Source: Notospermus geniculatus
Lineage: Eukaryota > Nemertea > Pilidiophora > Heteronemertea > Lineidae
Assembly (NCBI GenBank): GCA_002633025.1
Contig: NMRB01000022.1
Coordinates: 711,982-775,981, forward strand
Length of the DNA: 64,000 nt
Direction of reading: 5' to 3'
The notes beneath the pieces are model-generated. The model searched no databases. It was not told the origin of the DNA and saw only the letters and a program-made list of their open reading frames with translations. Of the stretch, positions 8,818-21,100 are shown one piece after another (within the stretch, counting starts at the first letter, position 1; every line of letters begins with the position of its first letter). Position numbers and translations under genes: made by a program.

Positions 8818-10786
8818 CTGCAAAAAAGGGAAAAAACTTAAAAATGCATGTACATGTACGTGCAATGACGGTGAAGTGCGTCGCGTTTTTTTCATGCAGC
8901 TTGTCGCGACTTCTCGGAGTCCTGTCCGTTGCGATCGTGCCGTGCGGCGGCTGACGCACCGTGTGCGTCAGATATGGTTGGCAAATCAACTGAGCAGGGT
9001 ATAAATCAGGTGCATTCCCTAATTTCTCTATACATGGATTTAACACATTAAAGTTCCTTTGGGTTCCAGATATAACCTTTTAGTAGCAGAGGGTTCCACG
9101 GCAGGCCAAAGAACCCGCTTGGAACTTTTTTTGCTGAGAGTGTAGCACTATTTCATGATGTCGCCGTGGCTAGGGACCAGCAACGAGGCCTAGATCTATC
9201 GCTGAAAGATCAGGGCCCAGTTGCACAAAGAATCTTAAGTCTAAGAAAAAACTTAAGTCTGAAATGAAGCCATCTGATTTGCTGAAACCTGGTCACATGA
9301 TGACTTAAGTCAAACTTTAGACTTAAGATTCTTTGTGAAACTGGGCCCAGATTTGCCTTTATGTTGTGCAAATTTGATAACCGAACTTACGAAGCATTTA
9401 TCGTGCTCCTTTTCGCATTTCCACGAGAACCATATCTGCTGGTCCCATCCATCACTGTCGTATTTAAAAGGTCTTACGCATTGACCAATAAAAGGGAGAA
9501 AGTGCGTGCCAAATAGCTTTCCAAATGGGCTCTCCGGGGTGAGGGCCAGAGCCTTATAAAAGAACTGGTACGGCACTGAACCCCTTGTTTGAAAATAAGT
9601 CCAAGAACCATCCTTTTTCGCTGTAACCAACCCTTGGCAGGCGTAACAGTACAACGGCGCTTTGGAAGATCCTGAAACACTCACTGCAATGAGAAGTCCG
9701 TTTCTTAAATATCGGTTCAAAGAGGTTCATATCTAACAGTAGCTTGAAAATGCGGAGACGCAGGTTCGCAGTGATGCACAAATTACCGAGGTTTCGCAAA
9801 TCTGACGAAACACGATGTATACGAAATACGAAATTGGACTTCATTTCCATGGCGTAATGTATTTCAGGAGATGGTTGGTACCACAAATATCCCAAGAGCG
9901 TCTTTTAGCTCATACATGTAGGCTTATATGTACGTTTAATTAGACCGATAGAGTTACGGTGTTTATTAACTTTGAAATTTATCTTTCGTTTCCACTTCGG
10001 AGATATGAAGTGGAAATTAAAAATTCAAGATGCACCCTAATTCTCTCAGTCTTACACGATATGCTAAAAGACGCACTGCAAGTAGGGACATTTGTGGTAG
10101 CAACCATCTCCAGAATAATATATTAGATTCTGGATATGAAGTTGAATTTCGTACTTTGTATCGTCAGATTGGCGAAACCTCACTATTAGCAGCTATAGTG
10201 AAGTTTCGCAAATCTGACGAAACACGGAGTACGAAATACGAAAACTTCACTTCCTTGACGTCAGTAATATTTTTCAGGAGATCGTTGATACCGATATCAC
10301 AAATATCTCCTGCTGCAAGGGCGTCTTTTAGCGTATGACATTAGACCGATAGAGTTACGGTGTATATTAAACTTTGAAATTAATCTTTCGTTTCCACTTC
10401 GAAGTAAAACGAAGTAAAACTTTAAAAATTCAAGAAAAATTGTACCCTAACCCTCCCAGTCTTACATGATATGCTAAAAGACGCACCTGGCGGCAGGGAC
10501 ATTTGTGGTAGAAACCAACTCCAGAAATACATTAGGTCCTGGATATGAAGTTGAATTTTGTACTTCGCATTTCGTCAGATTTGCGAAACCTCACTATTAT
10601 TATTCGAGATTTTGCGGCAGACGAAACCATGCTCCACCACCGGATCAGATAAGCTAACAAAAAAGGATCACAAATAGATCATAGACGAAATAATTCCTCA
10701 CACTTACCTTGTAATTGCCATGATGAATGTAAAAGAAGACAAACTAAAATTGTAAATGATGATAATAGACACTTTAATCCAAACAT
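8446..10786 (-). CDS. Ly6/uPAR (LU, three-finger) domain GPI-anchored protein, complete three-exon gene
   Basis: Joining 10786-10708, 9671-9391 and 8817-8446 gives 243 residues. Residues 1-26 form a strong signal peptide (MFGLKCLLSSFTILVCLLL core). The mature protein has exactly ten cysteines: 35, 38, 91, 112, 119, 154, 163, 195, 196 and 201. It opens with CYAC and closes with CCDGSNCN, the CC-x4-CN signature that defines LU domains. Several N-x-T sequons lie in exon 3. The last ~20 residues (LFSLVSASILRKLLLNLL) form a GPI-attachment signal after an S/A-rich stretch. All splice sites are GT-AG and phases agree (1, then 0). The spacing between the second and third cysteines (52 residues) is long for the family. 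Such proteins sit on the outer face of the plasma membrane, but ligand and role cannot be read from sequence. It is transcribed away from XYLT. Confidence 0.8.
9213..9348. mobile_element. 136-bp MITE in the LU-gene intron
   Basis: The ends GGGCCCAGTTGCACAAAGAA and its near reverse complement are the same as in the element at 6579-6788, but without the two nested hairpins. This form is presumably ancestral. Confidence 0.7.
9391..9671 (-). CDS. LU-domain gene exon 2 (first five cysteines)
   Basis: The exon runs from acceptor gtgtttcag to the perfect donor TTC|GTAAGT and encodes GSSKAPLYCYACQ through CEKEHDKCF. A second acceptor (cattgcag) 12 bases upstream would start the exon at 9683 and add four residues (VSVS) right after the signal peptide without changing the frame. 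Which is used, or both, cannot be told here. Confidence 0.75.
9788..10181. mobile_element. foldback element, first of two tandem copies
   Basis: The 394-bp unit starts gaggtttcgcaaatctgacg and ends with the near reverse complement. Its whole left half is complementary to its right half (for example gcgtcttttagc at about 9899 and gctaaaagacgc at about 10063). It could therefore fold into one long stem. The open frame at 10030-10338 is only palindrome read-through. Confidence 0.75.
10199..10592. mobile_element. foldback element, second tandem copy
   Basis: Same length (394 bp) and architecture as 9788-10181, with clear sequence divergence, 17 bp downstream. It lies in the first intron of the LU-domain gene, between the signal-peptide exon and exon 2. 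Confidence 0.75.
10708..10786 (-). CDS. LU-domain gene exon 1 (signal peptide)
   Basis: The ATG at 10786-10784 starts 26 codons plus one base, ending at the consensus donor ACAAG|GTAAGTG. The frame gives an N-terminal hydrophobic segment (FTILVCLLLHSS) typical of a signal peptide. Its phase (1) matches both candidate acceptors of exon 2. The exon is only 79 bases, so a plain open-frame scan would miss it. Confidence 0.75.
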
Positions 10787-11806
10787 TTTTCTATTTTAGT
10801 GTCCTGCGATGTCCGGAGACTGCACGGAGACTAGATTTCGCAGCAACGCACGGACGGAATGATCTTAATGTGTTCTCGTCGACTGCAGTTCTAAGTTGAT
10901 GATGTGAGTTTACATTGTAACTATGGTGACATGAAAACATTGACCCTTCATTGACCAGTGCATTTCTTTTAAGGGACCCTACAGGCAGCCTCCTGACACA
11001 GGCGTTTGATGAAACAGAACTAGAGCGAAAAAAGTGGCCTGAGCTGCCGCCAAATAAACAGTGTCTTCTTTTCGTCACCACATACCGGGAGTTTGGCCGG
11101 ATACTTCTTACCTGAGGCACAGTCAATGACAAGAAAGAAGGACTTCGTGTTGATAGGCTTTGTGCAATTTGCTTCTGAAAACATCACGTCAATTTTCGGT
11201 CGCCAATTTCGGTCGTCAATTTCCGAACACCCGTGTGGAACTTTTGTTTATCTCAGTTCCGTAGGCTGGTCTGAGCCTGGGTAGGTGCACATTTTTGTGA
11301 AAGCGGAACTCCTCGTGCCCCGTAGGCATGAAATTTCGCAGTAGGCCTATGGTGAGGAGAGTAACAAAGGTTTGCTCTGGAGGGGTCTGGGGGCCTCCGC
11401 CAGAATATTTTGGAACTAGATGCTCTGAGATGTGATTTCAGTGCTGTTCTTAGCCAAAATTTACACTGATGACAAGATCGATTTTTTTTCTGCTGGCCCA
11501 GAGCGGAGCTATCTTACCCGGGCTCTCTTACTGCTTTGTGGGGAGCCAGTGCACCCCCCCCCCCCNNNNNNNNNNNNNGCCCCCCCCCCCCCCCCCGCCT
11601 ACGCCCCTGAGTTGATCCCTGTCAATAGAAAGAATGTCCCCAGGAAAACTGTCCGTAGGAACAAAGATCCTATTGTTACATTCTATTCTCTGGCGATTGG
11701 GTTATATCCATACACCTCAATCCGTCATGGAACAATAGAAGCAGACATCTTTGACAGCTGGACATTCCCAACTCTTACACTGGGTCACATCAGCCCTAGC
11801 GGTGCG
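10787..11806. other. divergent intergenic region between the LU and XYLT genes
   Basis: About 1.0 kb separates the two oppositely oriented genes, so it must hold the LU promoter. No TATA box is seen close to the LU start. A spliceable open frame with a consensus donor exists on the minus strand at 11112-11184, but its N-terminus is a poor signal peptide. Poly-C runs flank a 13-base gap at 11566-11578. Confidence 0.45.
11566..11578. other. sequence gap in a poly-C tract
   Basis: Thirteen N bases sit between long C runs on both sides. This is probably an unresolved homopolymer. Confidence 0.9.
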
Positions 11807-11868
11807 ATTGGGAACCAATCTATTATCTTGGACCGGATGGTGCTGCCATCTAGGGTAAGCGTATAAAA
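11807..11868 (+). promoter_or_regulatory. candidate XYLT core promoter (CCAAT palindrome + TATA box)
   Basis: ATTGGGAACCAAT at 11807-11819 is a small palindrome that presents CCAAT on both strands. Forty-two bases downstream is TATAAAA (11862-11868). The XYLT start codon is 51 bases after the TATA box, leaving a leader of about 20-30 bases if transcription starts at the usual distance. The spacing is plausible, but an upstream non-coding exon cannot be excluded. Confidence 0.4.
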
Positions 11869-11918
11869 CCGAAAGATCTCCATTCTCTGAAGGCAGAAAG
11901 GTTGCTCCAGCTGTCATC

Positions 11919-12104
11919 ATGGCTGCCTCCAGAATCAACTCAACTCGGCGACTTTGTACTCGATATAAATGCTTTTTCTATGTGTCTTTAGCGATAATCA
12001 GTGTACAGTTATTTGTAGGATACAGTTTTTATAATCTTAGTTCATCTGATGTACAAACATCAGACGATCATGGCAGGCTACCGCGGGAAAACTCCATGAC
12101 AAAG
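11919..12104 (+). CDS. XYLT: XYLT exon 1: cytoplasmic tail and membrane anchor
   Basis: The ATG has a good context (catcATGG). It encodes [17 protein letters not shown], then a hydrophobic stretch ([19 protein letters not shown]) typical of a type II Golgi anchor, and the start of the stem. The donor is AAG|GTAAGC, phase 0. Confidence 0.85.
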
Positions 12105-15100
12105 GTAAGCTTAACGAATCCAATGCATGAAGTGAACTGTATCATGTGTGTATCATGTGTATGAATGCATGTGTGATGTGCATATCATGACATGTCACAT
12201 CGTGACACATAGATTAATAGACACAGTGCATGATATATGGCATGTAGGCCTATGGATTGTCCATGTGCAGAAGGATGATGTTTGTAAACATTGCCCTCAC
12301 AGCCAATCAGAATGCAGGAAATTACATGTAGTGTTTGTAAACAAAGATTCGTCCCCTTTTGCATTCAAATTTTTTGGCTGACAAATCGCTTTAAGTTGCT
12401 TTATTTTGTAAATTAAAGTGAATGTTTTTTGCTCTTTCAGAGAAAATCATCAGATAAAGTTAAAGATGCAGAAGACATTCATGTGAACTTTGTAGAGAAA
12501 GTAAAAGTTTCAACCTATGGATATCACGAGTTACCAAAATTTGGTGTCAAATCCATACCAAATAGTTCACAAAACATTAATGCAAATGGTGCAAAACGGA
12601 CTCCTCGAGTGACAGCATATTTACCGAAGTGTCGTATTAAGTCAAAAGATGCTTTATCGGCTATATCACGTGCACGGACGCTTTCATGTAAACAGCAGAT
12701 TGCTGATGTGGCTTGCCAAGATCAGTCTGGGACACTATATGCAAAGACATTACCTAACTACTGCCCTAGAAGAGGTGAGAAAGATTTTTCTTACAATATT
12801 TTGTATTTACTTGTTCACCATGGCTCTGAATATTGAGCCATGAAAAATCACCTGTCATCAGTCGGAGTTTCTTGGAACTGACTCAGTTACTTTGTCTCCT
12901 CTTGTCGAAGTCTTGGTCAATCATGCAGATGAAAAAAGAAATGAATATGAAGTACAGTGTAGCTACATGTAACTGGGGAGCCACGATGGTGTAGTGGTTC
13001 GGGTCTCCGACTAGCGGTCAGAGGGTCCCGGGTTCGAACCCCACTGGGCGTGAGGGGTCGCACTAATTTGCGTCCAACTGCGACCAGTTGCGTCCAATGG
13101 CGTCCAACACTATAAAAAAGTAATTTTTAAGAATAAAGTGTCCATATCAATATTTATGAGTGTAGGCAAGAGTCAATCAAACATTCCTGAAATGAATTTG
13201 GAACGTTTTCAATCGCTTATTTACATGATTTTTTGAGTTTATTTTCGCGTCCAGAAGCCGGCGGCCATTTTGTTGTTATCGTTGTCTGGGGTAGACTCTG
13301 TCAAAATGGCCGCCATTGCCTGAAGAGTCACAATCGCGGAAGGCTGGCCTCGGGAGTTTTTTGACCCGTCAAATGTCATATAATTCACCTTTTTGTGATT
13401 AATTCTGATGAGATAATGTTGAGAATGACCATTTAAAACAGAAATTTGAACATTTGTATTGATAAAATTAGCGTTTTATAGCGTTGGACGCAACTGGACG
13501 CAATTGGTCGCAGTTGGACGCAAATTAGTGCGACCGGGGCGTGAGACTTTGTCCACCCAGGTGTATAAATGGGTACCGGTCGGAAATGCTCGGATTGTAG
13601 CACTGAATGAGCAGCTCATCTGAGTTCTACTGAAAGGTTTCAGGATAGACTGGGGTTAAAGTCGGATGACACCTCTACTGTTGTTGATATCAGATGTATA
13701 AACCCAAACTTGAACTTTAACTGTCATCTGTCATACCTGTTGTCTGTTTTTTCAGGTCTGGATACTGGCAAATACCTTGGGTGTTTTAAAGACCTTCACT
13801 CAAACCGTGACCTCTCTGGTTACCATACTACGTTCGCAGATGACAACACCCCAGAGAAGTGCATAAACTTTTGCTTCTTGTCAGGTAGGAACTTTTCACA
13901 TGATTTGCTTCTGAAGACACTCAACTCTCTGATGATGTGATTTCCACCTCATTGCAGTCATCAAATAAATATTATCCATGGTTTGTTCCTCGGCACTTCT
14001 GTGAATTCAGCCATTTCAATCAATGTTTGTTTTCTATTTCCACTGTTTATCTCGCTAATGGTCGATTTGCTGGTCAGATTACAACAGTTACCAATCACGG
14101 CTCCAATATTTCCAGTCATAAAAAACTGAGCTGGTTATGTGGGAACATTCATGTTGTCATGTGACTTACAATGAGCAGACTGCAGTTAGTGCATTTTGGC
14201 GACATTTTCATCAAGGCTGACTGTAACCTGTGCTATTTGTATTCATTGTGATGTCTGACTCTGAATGTATGACAGTCCTATCCCAGTTGTCAAGTGAGAC
14301 CAAGCCTGCCAGTCTACAATGTACTTACCACGATACATAAAGGCCAAGTTACACAATGCAATTTGGACACACGTCCAAGATGGACGCGATTTTGTCGTTA
14401 TGATTCTGTCAGATTGGAAATTCTGTATACATGGTCCGATTTATTCATCTCCCAATACTGGACTCATTCTTTGTCAAGTGCGCCAAATACATGACCTCCA
14501 ATGCAGCCACCTGATTGGCCGAGTTCTATGCGTCCTTCAACCGACATCAGAAGAAAATAGAACATCCGTCTTTCTTGTGCATCTGACGTCGCAAAGGCCA
14601 TAAAATTTTGTCGTATATGCAGTTTACACGACCCAATTTTAACGTACGATCATGTCAGATTGGACAATCGCACGTAAAAATTGTATTGTGTAAATTGGCC
14701 TTTTAGAAGCTACTACTGTAACTTTCTCTAACTGTAGTTACCCTGTTCCAAACCCAAACCAACTGACTGTTTTTTCTAGCTTTGCTGCATTAAAACTCTT
14801 CAGCACGATGCTACATGTAGTCAGGGAAGGAATGCTTCGTCTTGAAAACAAGACCAGATAGATACATGTAGAAGTTGGAAAAAAGCAAGTATCTTGGGTT
14901 TAGTGGAACATCATCAAGGGAGATTTGATAAGATGGGCTGCCTTTGAAAGGAGATGCAACCACATAACAATTCTTTGGGTTTCTGGTCCAACGCTTCTCA
15001 TTTTGATGGATGACTGCTTGGGTTGATGTTTCTCTTTGAGTTTGACATTGATTGTTGGTGCCTTGATGTGATGCTGCTTCCCTAAGAAATGTCGACTGAA

Positions 15101-18100
15101 TTTGACACTCTGCAGCTATTCTGAGCTTGCGAGGCCAAAAAGATCCCTTTGAAACTAGGAGGTGTGATATCACTTTCAAGTCGGAAAAGTTTTGGAGAAC
15201 ATTTTACTTTTATCCAGTTCGCTCTATTTGCATTAAAAACACTACATGTAATATCAAAGTAAAGGAATTCTGTAGGTTGGTATTACCGGTACATTCTGTA
15301 ACTTACATAATATCTTTAAAACATGAAACAAAGCTGAACACAATTAGTTGTCAGTGTCATTTTGAGGGGGCATTTAGTTCTCAATTCCCCCCCCCAGTTA
15401 GTATGGAGGAATTACATGTCCACGACCAGTAGTGATATGCATCGTCTACATGTATCATGGAGCTGTTCCAGTTGTTGGCATTGACATTATTTGTTGTCCT
15501 ATAATAATTTGTCTTGACACCATAATGGAAACTCGTTAATAATGTACATGTACTACCCATCCCATTTTTGATGACTGATGACTGATGTAATACCGCTGTG
15601 GGAAACAAAATGTGATATGCCATTGATATAGTGGTTGTATTCGATGATCAGTAGGGAGGTTTCGCAAGCGCCCGGTAAGGCCCTACGACGACGTTTATCT
15701 ATTGTGTGGGTATACCCAAACAATAGATAAACGTCGTCGTAGGGCCTAACCGGGCGCTTGCCAAACCTCCCTATTATCTTCACGGCCAGCTACTAGTACT
15801 AAACAATGATATTTGGATTATTCCTGAATCTGATTATGATGAATTACTGTGGGTCGATCCTGGGTGCTTTCTTATGTATTCTCCTTTTGGTCGGCCAAGA
15901 GAAATTCAGAATAAAGATCAACTGCAATGTTGCAATCTGTCAGATAAAATGTTGAAATCTTCTACCACACGAACTACATGTAGTTGCTAAGTAATTGGTA
16001 AAAGATGTAGTTACTAAGTAATTGGTAAAAAGATGTCTGGTTTAGAGACCACTTTGTTATCCCCCTGGTTGTTCCTTGCGTCAGAATATTGACCTTTTAT
16101 GATACAGGAGAGTTCAAAGGGAGGTGTTCTTGCGTAGAATCTGGGTTGGGAAGTCGAGACTTCCCCAAGGCATGGTGTGATATGGGAACAAGTATGATGA
16201 AATGGAGGGAAGTCCCAAGACAGACATCAGGCCAGTCAGGATGCCAAGAGAAGAGTGCAAGTGACTTTTCTTTCACTTAACACTCTTCACAGAAAAATAT
16301 TTTTGCCCATTAATTGAGAGATTCTAATCTGTGTGAGCGAGTTATTTTACACCTGACAACATTTTCCAGCATTTGAACCACACACCAGAGCTACCCAGGT
16401 CAAATTCTTTTTTCAGCATTTTAGCAACATTCAAACAACATGTTGGAAAACTTTCTGGAAAACTCTTCATAAAGAGTAGAACAAGTCACATTTTTTATCA
16501 ACACAGTCACCAGAATCTCATCTCGGAATTGATTTTCTTGAATTTTAAGAAGAACTACCAGTAATGTGACGTAGAAATCCCCAGTGGACAGCTTATGACA
16601 CTGGAAACTATTACACTTCCATTAGCACTCTCAAAAGTTCCCCAAAGGTACAATTATGTTGAGTAAATTGGAAACAAGGCCATTAATTTTTTCAGATATT
16701 GAAATTCTCACTGGATGTTGAGTAATGTTCCTCCTCCAGTTGAGTTTCATCTGACGAGTTCTTCGAGAAATACCATATGTTATACAGCAACTGTTCTGTG
16801 GTGTTTCCTGTTTGGAAAATGATTTTAAAGGGTGCAGCTTTCCATTGGAGCGGTTTTGCGTGCGAGTTACACGCGTGGAGGCAAGCGAGACGTGTGCGAG
16901 TTTTGTAACCTTTTCCATTCACGTGTAATACAACACAGATGGTTGGCACCGAGTTTGTACTGCCGTCGTGTTCCCCTGACGATCTGTGTGTGTACACATA
17001 CTTTCAACATGGCTCAGAAATCATGTGCATTCAGCGCACGAGTTGGAAAAAAGCCGATGCAAGATCGACTTTTTTTCCGCACACGGCCCTCTCACTCGCG
17101 AGAAAAAAAAGTAGATCCTCTCATGCTTGTGTTGCATTTACCGAAACGCGTTCATGGAAATGGCTAAATGAAAATGAATTGGATTGACTATTCTGCACAG
17201 AATTCCGCATGCGGAAACGCTCCAATATAAGCCACCCTAACATCAGATTGGTGTTTTACCTATAGGCTTTACCTATGCTTTGATGTTGGAAAGCAGAAGA
17301 CTGTGAGGCGAACCTCATGGAGTTTTACCGAGTCTGGTTTTACTGTAAGCCTGATTCTTTGTTTGCCTTGCTACCCAAACATATGTTTTGGGGCAGGGTG
17401 TGATTTTCACCTGCAATTTACAGAAAGCAGATGGTTATCATTCCGTCTCCATCTGTTTGATGCCAAGTCACCATTAAGAAAAAGCTAAGAACAGAAAGAA
17501 TACCAGTCGAAAGGTCAGAAAGGTCGACTCTTAAGCGAGGTTCATTGGCACACGGAATTTGTCCGATTCAGGTCCATAAAAAATCTATCAAATGGACTTC
17601 AACGTTGTCGTATCCGGAAAACTAGGGGCAAACGGACTGGAAACGGATCGGATCCGTGTGCCAATGAACCTTGCTTTATGCTAAACCAGTTGCTTTGCGA
17701 TGATCCATTTGTATGTATTATCAAAAATAGATATTATCTATATTATCTATTTTTGGTATTATTAAACTGAGATATTTGCAGAATCGTTTTTGGGCTTATT
17801 TCTGATGATCAATCCTCCGTCTCCGCTAAATGGATCCGTAAACAATGCATGTTGACAAACAGAAAACTATAATAGATAATCAATGTGCAGCAGCGTGCCA
17901 GTAACTAGAAAAAGAAATCATCGATTCCTGAACAAAGCCATGATGGATGAGCTCCCTTTGAAGTGAGGGAGAGGTTGATGGTGTCAGGATATCGCTCATA
18001 TTCATGGGAGAATGCAATCAAGAAGAGCAAAAATTGATTCTTTGACACTACCAACAACTGATCCTTTATTAAACCAACTTTTGATTTACTTCGAAATCGA

Positions 18101-21100
18101 ATATCATTCAGATGACAATAGCGGAACCATTTTCATGCCTCGAAGAATATTATCTATGCTCCTCAGGGAGTATGCTATCTCCTCAATGATCAGAACCAAT
18201 ATCCAAATTCTGTTCATGCCACAAAAGCCAGCAAAGTTGTGATTGGATCCGGAGATATTTGAGAAAATCCTAGATTGATTTTTGCCATCCTCATAGTGCT
18301 CTTCACATTCAATCAAAAATAGTGTTTTGTTTTGATTCAGTCCATGCAAGATTTTCACTAATCTGATACCTTGTCGAGTTTTGCTAGGCTAGCAGTAGCA
18401 GCCATCTTACAAAAATTAGGTCATCACCATAGGAATTCTCTTCCAGAGTGACAGATGATTGGTTCTCCCATCCCCCAGTGGGGGAATCCCGATGACGATG
18501 ACCTAAATCCCCAAGACGACCTAAATCCCCATGATGATGACCTAAATCCCCATTATGATGGCAAGATGGCTCTGTTCTCTAGGCGCGCGAGTTAACAAAA
18601 ATTCTCACCACAATAGGAGCTGTCAGCGAGTTGACCAATAGGTGTCACTACGGCCCAATTCAATGCATAGCGGACCCAGTCATTATTGATCGAGCAGTAA
18701 TCACGTAGATTTTCCTGTACATTGGTCCGCTAGAACTTTGCTGCCATCTGTTGGCAATAGGCCTATGCGTGGCGGCTGACTGCTCCTATTGATGTTAAAA
18801 TTTCGACTGATGCATACATGTAGAAAGAATCCTTTATCTGATGCCGGTTGAAATCACCATGGTTTGACTCTTTTCTTTCACTTTCATGCCATCGCCATTA
18901 CATCTCCACTGCCATCTCATGCAAGAATGTTTCAGCAGTACTAATAGCCGTTGAAGAAAATGCTGTGTTCTTTGTGATTCATTTGAATTCTGTGAGCCAA
19001 TATATAGGTTTTTCGCAAAGTCATTTCAAAGATATTAGACATTTTCTGTTTAATTGGAAATTCCATTACATCACAATGTCATATTTTTTTTAAGCAGTTC
19101 TTCCAGTGAATGATTTCAGTAATGACAATTGGAATAAACGATGATGTTCTTCATATGCGAAGATTTCATTAACCATGATGAATACCGTAATTTCAAAAGG
19201 TTTTTCAGAAGAAATGAATGAGCCTAGTGTTTCCAGGGTTTTAATTTTGGTTTGATACCACTTGACTTCTGCTTTTTGGTTCACTCAAGTCCAAATCTCT
19301 AAATGTCACTATAAATTTCACTCACAGAGGTTATGGCTGTATGAAAACATAAGAACGCTTACAATAGACGTTCTCAAATTGACGTAAACAACAAAGATCT
19401 GTGCACTTCCGCCAAATCTCAACCACAACCTCAATCTGAAACTGAATGACATAACGCAGAATAACCCCACGACAGTGATGTCGAAGATGTTGCATCAGAC
19501 TCGACCATTGCCGAATCATGGATTGCGTCACGTCAGCCGGTTTCAGATTGAGATCCTGCTTGAGATTTCGGCAGTTAAAGCCCCACTGTATTGAATCTAA
19601 AAAACGCAAATCATCGCCGCGATTCTTGACGTCAGTGCACCGACGTCACGACGTCAGCGTAGTGTAAAATGTACTGCGCTCCATCTGAATACATTAGAGC
19701 TCTCCCTGTCATTTTTTCTAATGTGTGCTGAAAACTACGGTAGGCCTTGATTCTCTGAAGTACGTATCAGACAAGCATTTTTGGGACCTTCACAAGGCTA
19801 TGAGACCTCTTTGTGCTCTCTCCTAACATTTTGAAAATATCGCAAAATTCAATACTGTGGGGCTTTAAATAGGCAGATCTGCGAATTCGAGAATCGTCTA
19901 TAAACTGCAGTGTATTGGAATCTAGTCAACAGTGCCTCCCAGGTTGAGGTACATGCAGTTTCCCATGATACCACTGAGACTGATGTGCTGTATAATTTTA
20001 CAAATCTCTAGAGCTGTCAGCCCTCGTAGCTAAATGGGGAGAATACATCCCCTTTAATTAACAATTCATATTCTTCGGAAACTCCATTCCGCTCGGGCCA
20101 GGAAGAGAGTAATCTCTAATGAAGTATATGGCTGAATCATACCTGCCATTACCACTATGGTGATAAAAGATGTATTGTGGTGGGGTCCCGCCCCTGGGGG
20201 ATTCAAGCACCATCAGAACATGTTAACATTTTGCTCCAACAATGTTTACGGCATTGTATCATTCATGACGGAGTGTTCCGGTTGTGGCACATGACTTAAA
20301 AATATTATCTTCATGTCAGACAATTGATATTTTTTGTACTTGTAATTTACGGTATGGAAGCTTCATTTGTTTGCTAACCCTTGAACTTTTACCGTGTAGT
20401 CAATTTTAGGTTTTCAAGTACATGTATAGCATTGCAACCTGCTTTTCTTTTACAAAGCAAAATTCAACTTTAGCTCATCAAGCCTGTTGATGAGACCCGG
20501 TGGTGGCATATTCTTCCCACATCTGTATGGAGGGCAGATTTTGTCACTGCTTATACTTTGTGGCCAATGCAGTTTCTTTTTTGTGAGTTTTCGCAACTGC
20601 CTGGCATGGTTAGGCCAACGACTATGTTTATCTATTGTTCGGGTACACTCAGACAATAGAAAATTGTAACCTCAGGGCTCGATTCCACCAGCATATGGCT
20701 TCGGCGTTTGAATCACTTCTACATTGAGTCCATTGACTGTTTCCACCACAGTTCGACGCTGACGCGGAAGTGCAGTTGAAACAGTCTTGATGGACTCAAC
20801 AAAGAAGCAGGGTTTGTGCCAGAAATATTTTTGAGCGTATGCAGTTCTTCAAAATCAGCAAAAAACCCATGAAAATAAAGAAAATGGCCCTTTTCTGCTC
20901 CTTTTAGGGTACTCGCAGCATACCCTGCGTACCCTCTGGCGGAAACACTGAGAAGTGATTCGAACGCCAATGCCAACATTACCGCCGACGCCAACGTCAT
21001 ATGTGACCCCGTCAACGGGTCAGCAACCAGGCACATGTCGCTCTTAGCTTGGCAGGTTGAGACCAAATGTTTGTCAGTTTCAATATTGGTCTATTATGAA

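Larger units (their letters stand above)
7207..9764. repeat. second copy of the ~2.6-kb duplicated segment
   Basis: Same order and orientation as 4590-7205. It begins inside the right end of the MITE at 4461-4597 (ggcccctggtgtgctgc) and runs on into unique sequence after 9764. It contains exons 2-3 of the complete LU-domain gene and a homopolymer-rich AT tract at about 8110-8400. Confidence 0.8.

Noticed and set aside
11112-11184. Minus-strand open frame starting MFSEANCTK with a perfect GTAAGA donor in phase with LU exon 2
   Set aside because: The phase fits, but the N-terminus has only a weak, charge-interrupted hydrophobic run. The exon at 10708-10786 fits the same acceptor and gives a textbook signal peptide, so I prefer that one.
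12975-13053. Possible functional tRNA gene
   Set aside because: A- and B-box-like motifs are present, but the acceptor stem does not close and the sequence continues into a SINE body.
16832-17187. Two overlapping open frames of 82 and 111 codons
   Set aside because: They lie inside a MITE-like inverted-repeat element and have no recognisable product.
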